5,742 nucleotides of DNA from Planctomycetota bacterium (lineage in GTDB: Bacteria > Planctomycetota > UBA11346): positions 1-5,742 of the forward strand of contig JAHEDF010000276.1 in NCBI GenBank assembly GCA_024641365.1. The letters run 5' to 3'. Positions 1-5,713 of the stretch are shown one piece after another; the first letter of the stretch is position 1; each line of letters begins with the position of its first letter. A program made the position numbers and the translations under genes. The notes below the pieces were generated by a model. The model did no database searches. It was given only the letters and a program-made list of their open reading frames with translations, and had not been told where the DNA came from.

Positions 1-793
1 TTAGCGTAATGCCGCCGGATGCCTCTAAAGATACAGGTCGCTTACCAACTTCGCGGTCACGAATTGCAACGGCATCTTTTAGTAAACTGGGTGGCATATT
101 ATCCAACAAAACAATATCGGCTCCAGCTTTTATCACCGGCACTAAATCATCTAAGCGCTCAATTTCTACTTCGATGATAATTTTATCGCCAAGTTCAGCG
201 CGGGTTCGCCGAACCGCTTCTGCTGGTCCGCTGCCTAACGGACCGGCGGGCATTAATGCTATATGATTGTCTTTAATTAATACTTGGTCAAATAAACCGA
301 TGCGATGATTTTGTGCCCCGCCACTCATTACCGCATGTTTTTCAAGCAAGCGCATGCCAGGTGTTGTTTTTCGCGTATCAAATATTTTTGCTGAGGTGCC
401 AGCAACCGCCTCGACATATTTTCGTGCCATGGTGGCGGTTCCGGATAAGCGCTGGCAGAGATTTAATGCCGTGCGTTCACCAATTAACATGGTGGTAGCG
501 TTGCCATGACAGCGCAGCACCACATCACCTGGTGTGACCGCTGTGCCATCGTCCGCACACCACTCGACGGTGACGCCACATCCGGCGAGATCACGAGAAA
601 TAGCCGAGAAAACCAATTGAAATAATGGCAAGCCACAAACGACACCGTGGGCTTTGGCGGTGACCACGCCACTGAGTAAAGCTTGTGGCGGCACTAAAGC
701 ATTACAGGTAATATCGCCAGCGACGCGTAAATCCTCACGCAGTGCGAGGGCAATCAATTCACTTGCATCGGTAGTTGAGTAGGGGGAAGTCAT
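1..793 (-). CDS. nadC: Nicotinate-nucleotide pyrophosphorylase (quinolinate phosphoribosyltransferase), C-terminus cut off by window edge
   Basis: NadC converts quinolinate and phosphoribosyl pyrophosphate to nicotinate mononucleotide, CO2 and pyrophosphate in the cytoplasm, the step where de novo NAD synthesis makes its first nucleotide. The window holds 264 codons with no stop; family members are about 270-300 residues, so roughly the last 20 residues lie beyond base 1. The sequence shows the N-terminal ALREDL...GDIT segment (residues 17-29), GERTALN (105-111), SGTAT (117-121), DTRKTTPGMR (139-148), the NHR triplet (162-164), LIKDNH (172-177), EVE (208-210), LLDN (229-232) and EASGGI (257-262). 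These are the substrate-binding and barrel motifs of the family. The usual GGGxNHR is GGAxNHR here (residues 158-164). The ATG at 793 fits the family N-terminus, but no clear Shine-Dalgarno site precedes it. It lies 37 bases after the membrane protein gene, probably in the same transcript. Identification is firm. Confidence 0.96.
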   Translation of the reverse strand, partial: MTSPYSTTDASELIALALREDLRVAGDITCNALVPPQALLSGVVTAKAHGVVCGLPLFQLVFSAISRDLAGCGVTVEWCADDGTAVTPGDVVLRCHGNATTMLIGERTALNLCQRLSGTATMARKYVEAVAGTSAKIFDTRKTTPGMRLLEKHAVMSGGAQNHRIGLFDQVLIKDNHIALMPAGPLGSGPAEAVRRTRAELGDKIIIEVEIERLDDLVPVIKAGADIVLLDNMPPSLLKDAVAIRDREVGKRPVSLEASGGITL

Positions 794-830
794 AACGGTA
801 ATTTAATGTGTGGTTCTTATTGGTTATAGT

Positions 831-1304
831 TTATATTTGTATGGTGTCACTGTCATTGGTGTCACTTATAAGCCCTAGAATACTCCCCAATATTATCCAA
901 CCTAGCCAACCAATGACCATTAAAATTAGAGGTCCATAATTGGTTAAATGTGGCCCGACGGCGCTAGCCCACCAACCGAATACATAGCATATTAACCAAA
1001 TGGGAAATGCTCCGGCAAGATAAAGAAACATGCTGCGTAACATGCCAATTGCATATGTTGCAATTAGCCAGCCCAACAATCCACCCATGCAAAAAAACAA
1101 TATATAAGCAAGCCACGACATATTGCCGCCATATGCCATCATGCGTGCAGATACGGGTAATATGATAGCGCTCGCGAGCGCCATTTTAATTACAAAAAAA
1201 TTTCTTTTCTTTTGCCATAAAGCAGTTCGCTCTGCAATGTCATGTAAGCGATTATTATTTTTTTCTAGAGCATCTGCTAAACTTGGTTTTTTATAGGGCA
1301 TCAT
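831..1304 (-). CDS. Hypothetical four-helix membrane protein coupled to the ABC ATPase
   Basis: I do not recognise this 157-residue protein. Residues 8-35 form a charged, probably helical N-terminal segment (ALEKNNNRLHDIAER). Four hydrophobic stretches follow at about 37-57, 63-85, 90-112 and 124-147, and the tail SDTNDSDTIQI is acidic. The body is rich in Gly and Trp (MGGLLGWLIA, FGWWASAVGP, VIGWLGWIILG), which suggests tightly packed helices. Its first ATG overlaps the stop codon of the upstream ATPase gene as ATGA, and a GGAGGG site (complement of 1313-1318) sits 8 bases before it; a second ATG follows at once. Coupling of this kind suggests the two proteins act together, so it may be a membrane partner or accessory subunit of the exporter. 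It is much shorter than a normal ABC-2 permease (about 250 residues, six helices), so that role is inference only. Confidence 0.82.
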   Translation of the reverse strand: MMPYKKPSLADALEKNNNRLHDIAERTALWQKKRNFFVIKMALASAIILPVSARMMAYGGNMSWLAYILFFCMGGLLGWLIATYAIGMLRSMFLYLAGAFPIWLICYVFGWWASAVGPHLTNYGPLILMVIGWLGWIILGSILGLISDTNDSDTIQI

Positions 1305-2419
1305 CCCGAACGCCCTCCATAAAGAGCTGCCACCACTTGTTCGATGGTTGGCTCTTCAATGCGCACATCAGCAACGGGAAGATGTGCAAAGCACTGTTGG
1401 AGTAATTGTGCGCTATCAACGCCAGCTTCTATTTCAGCAACGATTTCAACACTATTATTCTGTGTCCAGGTGACCTGTTCAGTGGGTAAATTGGTAAGCG
1501 ATGTTAACTCGACCGCTTCACGTAAGGTTAATTCCAAGCGTTTACGAGCGCCATAACGATGCTTCAGCGCTTCTAAATTACCATCATGCATAATGCGTCC
1601 ATGGTCTATGACCACAACGCGATGGCTGAGCGCTTCTATATCCTGCATGTCATGGGTGGTCAGCAAAATAGTGGTACCATTTTCACGATTAAGATCGCGT
1701 AAAAAATCACGCAGCCTTGCTTTCGTTACCACATCAACGCCCACCGTTGGTTCATCTAAAAATAAGACCGGAGGATTATGCAATAAACTGGCAGCCAAAT
1801 CTGCTTTCATACGCTGGCCAAGCGATAATTTACGCACTGGTGTTCGTAAAAATTCCCCCAGTTCCAATACGTCATCAAATCTCTTGAGGCGTGCATCAAA
1901 ATCGCTCTTATTCACATCATAGAGATGCCGTAATAATTCAAAGCTTTCACCAACGGCTAAATCCCACCACAGTTGACTACGCTGACCAAATACAGCGCCA
2001 ACCGTGCGCACATATTTGGTCCGGTCTTTGTGTGGATCAAATCCATTAACGCGCACCGTGCCATGTGAGGGCGTCAAAATTCCAGTTAACATTTTAATGG
2101 TGGTACTTTTACCGGCACCATTAGGCCCGATATACCCAATGACATCACCACGTTTAATTTCCAAATTAATATTATCGACAGCCACCACGTCACGATAACG
2201 GCGCGACACAATATCAGTAATACTACCAATAAATCCTGGGCGACGATCAAAGGTGCGAAATGTTTTTCCTAAATTTGTTGCAACAATCGCAACATCATCT
2301 GAGGGCGTGACGAGTGGTGTAGTCGCTAAGTCGTTTGCAGTTGTAGAAGGGGCAGGTTGCACGCGCGCTATGGTGTCGATTGTGCTCAGAACGCAAAGGC
2401 TGGTGCTAATTTTGCTCAT
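1301..2419 (-). CDS. ABC-2 type exporter ATP-binding protein, COG4586-like
   Basis: This is the cytoplasmic nucleotide-binding subunit of an ABC exporter. Counting from the TTG at 2422, the order is: N-terminal extension (1-45), Walker A GPNGAGKST (99-107), Q-loop with GQRSQLWWDL (146-155), signature LSLGQRMKADLA (199-210), Walker B VLFLDEP (219-225), D-loop VGVD (227-230), H-loop TTHD (255-258) and a C-terminal domain (about 290-373) ending in EEPTIEQVVAALYGG. The WWDL text after the Q-loop and LSLGQRMKA are, from memory, typical of COG4586, whose members normally sit beside two ABC-2 permease genes. All ATPase residues are present, so it should be active. The substrate is unknown. Start: TTG 2422 and ATG 2419 are adjacent and neither has a clear Shine-Dalgarno site; I prefer the ATG. 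A GTG at 2362 is a further option. First gene of the minus-strand operon, overlapping the membrane protein gene by 4 bases. Confidence 0.95.
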   Translation of the reverse strand: MSKISTSLCVLSTIDTIARVQPAPSTTANDLATTPLVTPSDDVAIVATNLGKTFRTFDRRPGFIGSITDIVSRRYRDVVAVDNINLEIKRGDVIGYIGPNGAGKSTTIKMLTGILTPSHGTVRVNGFDPHKDRTKYVRTVGAVFGQRSQLWWDLAVGESFELLRHLYDVNKSDFDARLKRFDDVLELGEFLRTPVRKLSLGQRMKADLAASLLHNPPVLFLDEPTVGVDVVTKARLRDFLRDLNRENGTTILLTTHDMQDIEALSHRVVVIDHGRIMHDGNLEALKHRYGARKRLELTLREAVELTSLTNLPTEQVTWTQNNSVEIVAEIEAGVDSAQLLQQCFAHLPVADVRIEEPTIEQVVAALYGGRSG

Positions 2420-2577
2420 CAAGTTGTTAAGCGGGGATGTTACGGTTTCTTTCTTACTTTTCTGGTGGCTTTTGTACCTGATGTATGCACAGCGGGTATA
2501 GTTATAAGCGTTCTACACACGCATAAGTTTGCTCACGTTGTAATCTTAAATTCCACATCTGATTTGTAAGTTGTTTG

Positions 2578-2615
2578 CAGTGTGTGGTCACTGGCCAGAT
2601 CGACACTGGACACTG
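2578..2615. repeat. CAGTG/CACTG repeat cluster upstream of promoter
   Basis: CAGTG at 2578-2582 is followed by CACTG at 2589-2593, 2604-2608 and 2611-2615. The first two copies form an inverted pair, the last two are the direct repeat GACACTG. An 8-base palindrome CTGGCCAG lies at 2591-2598. The cluster ends about 21 bases before the -35 element of the TPR gene, a position suited to an activator or repressor. It could also be chance; no known operator is recognised. Confidence 0.3.
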
Positions 2616-2636
2616 TTCAACTTTTCGATGCGCTGC

Positions 2637-2665
2637 TTGTGACGGCCCACCCAACAGGCTATACT
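2637..2665 (+). promoter_or_regulatory. Predicted sigma70-type promoter of the TPR gene
   Basis: TTGTGA (2637-2642) and TATACT (2660-2665) are separated by exactly 17 bases and match the -35 and -10 consensus at 4 and 5 of 6 positions. Transcription would start near 2672, giving a leader of only about 12 bases before the ATG at 2684. The Shine-Dalgarno sequence GAAGG (2671-2675) would then sit at the very 5' end of the mRNA. Confidence 0.55.
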
Positions 2666-2683
2666 GTAATGAAGGTTTAGCAG

Positions 2684-4150
2684 ATGTCTCAACCCCTGCT
2701 CGCTCTTGATCATGATTGGCACCGCCAGCGCGCGCAATTACGCACTGGACGCTTACGTCCGCCACCACTTGTCGCATCGGGTGTGGACGTCGCTGTCGGA
2801 AATGACGGACGCACAGTAACATTAGGTGGGCTTGCAGTTATATTCGGTGTATTTCCAGCAAGCCTAGAAGAGTTTGTCGATTTAGCACGCTCACGTTTAC
2901 ATTTAGGGACCGGGCAAGCGCGAGAATTAGATGCCGTATTAAATACGCGCATTATGGCCATGTGGGCATGGTTGCCGACTTTAAAACGCGATTGTTATTT
3001 AGAACTTGATCGCGCCACCGGATCGGAACATGTGTGGTTAATGGGGCCTGGCGCAGAAGACAGCGAAGAAATTGATTTAGAAGCAGTGAATGATTATTTA
3101 GATGAAGCATTTTTAGATGCGCTGGTATTAAATGGTCCAGGACATTGGGGCGGAGAGAGTGGATTAGCACGGTTAATTGAACGTTTTGGCCATCAACCGC
3201 TTTTAGTTGCTGCGCAAGTGTCTGATTTATTAGATCATCATCCCGGCGATCCAGAAAAAGCATTAGAATTATTAAGAGCGCGCTGGCCATCATTAGCAAA
3301 AGGTGAAGAATCTGCGTGGGTTCCACTAGCAGAAAGCGAACATCCATGGGTCGCGGTGCAGTTAGGTCGTTTAGCATTGCGTTTGGGACATGTACGCGCA
3401 GCGCGCTTATTATTAAGTCAAGGCGGTCAAACTGATGTGGCTCCTGTTGCACATTTTGATTTAGGACAGGCATGTGAGGTACTTGGCGATCTCAGTACTG
3501 CTGAATCAGCATTTGCTCGTTATGCTTCGGCACGGGCAACCGATCCTGATGCTTGGCGTCGCTTATTGTTATGCCGTATTCGCTTGGGTCATTTCACCAT
3601 CGCTGAAGAAACATTAAAACGTTATTACAGTGTTGGTGGCAAAGATCGTGATGTCATCGAACGCTTCATGGCCATTTTAATCCGCTCAAATTTACGGGGT
3701 CTGGAACGCGCTAATTTAGTTGGTTGGTTATGTGCGCGATTAGCGGAATCGATACCGCGACGTTTATCGATTGAGCAAGTCATTGAAGCTGCAATCGAAC
3801 GGCGTCCAGAAGCGCATACAGCGGTAGAAACCATGCATTTGGCAGCGCTTATTGATCAATTACGCATTGAATTACGCGAACGACTTCCCAAAAGCATAAC
3901 AGGCATGCAAGTTGATGATGTCGTGCGTGTGGTTGCCTTGACATTGCCGTTAATTGCCAGCGCGACGATTTCTCCAGTTGCGCATGAAAATAATCCACAT
4001 GAAGCAGCTATGCAGCATGTTGGTGAAGCAGCAGTCTTATGGGCAAAGCTGCATTTAGGTGATGATTTAGGATTGGGCTCGCTTGGCGATACACAATCCG
4101 TCCAAGAATTGGCGCGCTTTGCTGTTAGTGCACGTCACGATCGCGAGTGA
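2684..4150 (+). CDS. TPR-like helical repeat protein of unknown function
   Basis: I do not recognise a named family for this 488-residue protein. No signal peptide or membrane helix is visible, so it is probably cytoplasmic. Residues about 219-246, 254-281 and 288-315 look like three consecutive TPR-type helix pairs, with the small/large pattern WVAVQLGRLALRLGHVRAA, FDLGQACEVLGDLSTAESAF and WRRLLLCRIRLGHFTIAEE. The region before them (1-215) includes an acidic stretch EDSEEIDLEAVNDYLDEAF (125-143) and a GPGHWGGESG loop (151-160). The region after them is helical and ends in ARHDRE. TPR arrays usually mediate protein-protein contacts, so a scaffold or adaptor role is the best inference. Start: ATG at 2684 with GAAGG 8 bases upstream. 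It is followed on the same strand by a putative small membrane peptide and a SirB1-family gene, which it may work with. Coding potential is strong; function is open. Confidence 0.88.
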   Translation: MSQPLLALDHDWHRQRAQLRTGRLRPPPLVASGVDVAVGNDGRTVTLGGLAVIFGVFPASLEEFVDLARSRLHLGTGQARELDAVLNTRIMAMWAWLPTLKRDCYLELDRATGSEHVWLMGPGAEDSEEIDLEAVNDYLDEAFLDALVLNGPGHWGGESGLARLIERFGHQPLLVAAQVSDLLDHHPGDPEKALELLRARWPSLAKGEESAWVPLAESEHPWVAVQLGRLALRLGHVRAARLLLSQGGQTDVAPVAHFDLGQACEVLGDLSTAESAFARYASARATDPDAWRRLLLCRIRLGHFTIAEETLKRYYSVGGKDRDVIERFMAILIRSNLRGLERANLVGWLCARLAESIPRRLSIEQVIEAAIERRPEAHTAVETMHLAALIDQLRIELRERLPKSITGMQVDDVVRVVALTLPLIASATISPVAHENNPHEAAMQHVGEAAVLWAKLHLGDDLGLGSLGDTQSVQELARFAVSARHDRE

Positions 4151-4195
4151 ACTTTTTAGTAACTCAAACGTTTGCATGTTTCTCTTTTGCGCACC

Positions 4196-4221
4196 GCGCT
4201 TCTTTAAGCGCATCAGGCGCC
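4196..4221 (+). repeat. Short hairpin and palindrome after the TPR gene
   Basis: GCGCTT (4196-4201) and AAGCGC (4206-4211) pair perfectly around a 4-base loop, and the palindrome AGGCGCCT follows at 4214-4221. No T-run follows, so it is not a classic intrinsic terminator. It may stabilise or process the upstream mRNA, or be incidental. Confidence 0.35.
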
Positions 4222-4244
4222 TCGCGTTTGCTCGTAGAGTCAGC

Positions 4245-4382
4245 ATGGAACCGTCTCGTCAGAAAAAATCATCGAGCGTCAAAGAACGTTTTTTTTTAAT
4301 AGCAATCATCATCTATATCGTGATCGCGCTCTTAGTTATAGCGACCTGGTCAGGATGGATTCATATGCATTCACATGGATAA
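4245..4382 (+). CDS. Putative small single-pass membrane protein (45 aa)
   Basis: From the ATG at 4245 this frame encodes 45 residues: a basic N-terminus (MEPSRQKKSSSVKER), one strongly hydrophobic helix (about residues 16-41, FFLIAIIIYIVIALLVIATW) and a short tail IHMHSHG rich in His. A basic cytoplasmic end followed by one hydrophobic helix is the usual layout of bacterial small membrane proteins. The open frame extends upstream to 4083 inside the TPR gene, but that part reads like out-of-frame sequence, and the upstream segment has no protein character. The ribosome site is weak (GTAGAG about 8 bases before the ATG). It lies between the TPR gene and the repeat element. Function unknown; it could be a chance open frame, since only the hydrophobic block supports it. 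Confidence 0.5.
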   Translation: MEPSRQKKSSSVKERFFLIAIIIYIVIALLVIATWSGWIHMHSHG

Positions 4383-4383
4383 G

Positions 4384-4543
4384 AGTCCGGAAGTCTCGTG
4401 TAGTCAAAAATATTGTATAAAATAATGAGTAATTACGATTACAGAAAATGTCGTCTCTCTTTGATTCGGTAAAAAGATAATGGTACAAGATAATTTAAAA
4501 AAATAACAGACTTCCGGACTTCCGGACTTCCGGACTTCCGGAC
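4384..4543. repeat. AT-rich element bounded by a 13-bp inverted repeat
   Basis: AGTCCGGAAGTCT at 4384-4396 is the exact reverse complement of AGACTTCCGGACT at 4508-4520, with about 111 AT-rich bases between. The right arm runs on into a tandem array. The element starts two bases after the stop codon of the small membrane ORF and contains no gene-sized frame. The layout resembles a small non-autonomous palindromic element, but no target-site duplication was found by eye. Confidence 0.6.
4509..4543 (+). repeat. 8-bp tandem repeat, four perfect copies plus GAC
   Basis: GACTTCCG is repeated exactly four times (4509-4516, 4517-4524, 4525-4532, 4533-4540) and ends in a partial unit GAC. Each junction makes the palindrome TCCGGA. 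The copy number is likely to vary by slippage. It lies 46 bases before the SirB1-family start codon, so it could affect that gene's expression. Confidence 0.9.
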
Positions 4544-4589
4544 CCAAGAGAGCGGTAGCATTACCAATTTAGGTTACTAAAATAGGGTT

Positions 4590-5351
4590 ATGACGCACAT
4601 CCCCGCGTTGTTAGATTTATTGGAAGATCCGGATCCAACGGTTCAGGAAACGTTATTAAATCGCTTAAGTGGCGATGCCGATTTATTAAATTTAACGTGG
4701 AAAGAAGCGATAGGACGTGGTCGATTCCCAACGGCCTTAACTGAATTAGTCCTACGTTCTGATGCAGAAGCTTTAGTCGACGCTTTTGCCGAGGCCGATC
4801 ATTTAGAAGCGGGTGTGTGGTTATTACCGCGCATTGATTTACCGCGCCACGATTATCGCACACCTGGCATGCAGGCGTTGGATCATTTAGCAGAACGTGC
4901 GAATGGCGCAGCCGATGCGTGGGGAGTAGCACGCTTTTTATGTGATGATTGTGGTTTTAGCGGTGTGACCAATGAATATGATCATCCACACAATAGTTTA
5001 TTACCGATGGTGTTGGATCGTCGTGTCGGTTTACCAATTTCACTGACAGCCATGTGGGTATTAATTTGTCGTCGTTTAGAACTGGAGTGCGATCCTATTG
5101 CGCTTCCTGGACATGTGGTTGGTCGTTGGCGTGGCGGCTATATTGATTTATTTGATCACGGTCGTCGTCTTGAACGTGAAGAATTGGATCATCGCGTACA
5201 AGCGGTTGGTGAAGTGAGTGCGGCTCCGTATTTAGCGCCTGCAAGTGATCGTGCTTTGTTGCGACGCATGGCTCGTAATTTGGTGCATGCGTATGTTAAG
5301 CAGGACGACAAACTACGCGCGACTATCGCCCACGGCCTCGCCACTGCTTGA
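4590..5351 (+). CDS. SirB1-family transglutaminase-like protein
   Basis: This 253-residue protein matches the SirB1 (YchA) family, which carries a Transglut_core2-type domain followed by a TPR-like tail; its biochemical role is not established. The N-terminus (1-30, IPALLDLLEDPDPTVQETLLNRL) looks like a HEAT-type helix pair. The core shows NEYDHPHNSLLPMVLDRRVGLPISLTAMW (in pieces, residues 128-156), then ALPGH (171-175) with the family histidine, and YIDLFDHGRRLEREEL (184-199) with the acidic position. Where papain-fold transglutaminases have a nucleophilic Cys, the motif reads PISL with Ser, which I recall as normal for the family, so peptidase activity is doubtful. Residues 219-253 (ASDRALLRRMARNLVHAY) form the C-terminal helical tail. 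Length is close to the E. coli relative (about 270). The ribosome site is poor (AGGG only 2 bases before ATG), but family similarity begins almost at residue 4, so the start is reasonable. Confidence 0.9.
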   Translation: MTHIPALLDLLEDPDPTVQETLLNRLSGDADLLNLTWKEAIGRGRFPTALTELVLRSDAEALVDAFAEADHLEAGVWLLPRIDLPRHDYRTPGMQALDHLAERANGAADAWGVARFLCDDCGFSGVTNEYDHPHNSLLPMVLDRRVGLPISLTAMWVLICRRLELECDPIALPGHVVGRWRGGYIDLFDHGRRLEREELDHRVQAVGEVSAAPYLAPASDRALLRRMARNLVHAYVKQDDKLRATIAHGLATA

Positions 5352-5504
5352 AAAAACCGACATCGCACCCCAACTGCGGCGTTGCCTCATCCTTACTTGG
5401 TTTTACCAAGCTTCGTCTTGTTACGCAGGAATGAGACCTTTGGTCTCATTGCCTTCGGCGACCTGCTTCACCCTTGCATTTGGGGCACGCTGTCGGTTTT
5501 TTTT
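5351..5504 (+). terminator. Branched palindromic element ending in a T-run, possible terminator of the SirB1 gene
   Basis: Bases 5351-5373 pair with 5480-5502 at 20 of 23 positions, and the right arm runs into eight T residues (5497-5504). The left arm starts with six A residues at the last base of the SirB1 stop codon, so it could also act on the opposite strand. Two perfect hairpins lie inside: CTTGGT/ACCAAG at 5396-5410 (loop TTT) and AATGAGACC/GGTCTCATT at 5430-5450 (loop TTT). The whole resembles the dispersed structured repeats found in many bacterial genomes more than a simple terminator. Termination is inferred from position and T-run. Confidence 0.55.
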
Positions 5505-5567
5505 AAAGATTTTTTAAAACGAATCATTCAAGAAACGGATATCGCACCCCAACTGCGGCGTTGCCTC
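5362..5567 (+). repeat. 27-bp direct repeat, two copies
   Basis: Bases 5362-5388 and 5541-5567 are identical over 27 positions (both begin ATCGCACCCC and end TTGCCTC), spaced 179 bases apart. Similarity extends left for eight more bases with two differences. The first copy is the left arm of the branched element. The second has no matching right arm, so it looks like a truncated copy. Two copies so close together point to a dispersed repeat family in this genome. Confidence 0.9.
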
Positions 5568-5615
5568 CTTCTCATACCAATTCCGGCTCACTATATCCTA
5601 AATAATAAGACACTT

Positions 5616-5713
5616 ACATGGAGGACCGGAGAAACGGAGAAATGCCAAGGTGGAAATCCTGTGGTTATTGAAAAAAGCACAGCTTTCCTCTTCGGTTCTC
5701 TGGTTCTCCATGT
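5616..5713. repeat. Long inverted repeat with 20-bp arms
   Basis: Bases 5616-5635 (start ACATGGAGGACC) and 5694-5713 (end GGTTCTCCATGT) are inverted copies with 17 of 20 matches. Two of the three differences would be G-U pairs in RNA read on the plus strand, so a folded transcript would have a nearly continuous stem. The enclosed 58 bases contain no gene and end in AGCTTTCCTC. The arms carry short GGAGAA-like and TTCTC-like iterations. Its sequence is unrelated to the two palindromic elements upstream. Confidence 0.65.

Larger units (their letters stand above)
2423..2683. other. Divergent intergenic region between the ABC operon and the TPR gene
   Basis: This gap must drive transcription in both directions. 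The right part contains a good plus-strand promoter. For the minus strand I see only a -10-like TATAACTATACC (complement of about 2496-2507) with no convincing -35 element, so the ABC operon promoter is unresolved. Reading frames that cross this stretch lack family features and look like shadows. Confidence 0.6.

Noticed and set aside
2502..2822. 106-codon minus-strand frame across the divergent promoter
   Set aside because: It covers the plus-strand promoter and the start of the TPR gene, has no recognisable family features and no ribosome site; it is a shadow frame.
2952..3473. 173-codon minus-strand frame inside the TPR gene
   Set aside because: It is rich in Leu, His and Asn from antisense reading of the TTA- and GAT-rich coding strand; the plus-strand frame is far longer and protein-like.
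4083..4244. Upstream part of the frame containing the small membrane peptide
   Set aside because: It overlaps the end of the TPR gene out of frame and reads like random translation; only the part from 4245 has membrane-protein character.
4425..4472. 15-residue frame inside the AT-rich element, after a TATAAAAT box
   Set aside because: Very short, no ribosome site, no recognisable features; expected by chance in AT-rich DNA.
4461..4489. Promoter TTGATT-N17-TACAAG for the SirB1-like gene
   Set aside because: The -10 match is only 4 of 6 and such matches are frequent in AT-rich sequence; not strong enough to annotate.
4509..4543. CRISPR array or iteron origin
   Set aside because: The units are 8 bases long and directly adjacent with no spacers, and there is no replication-initiator or cas gene nearby.
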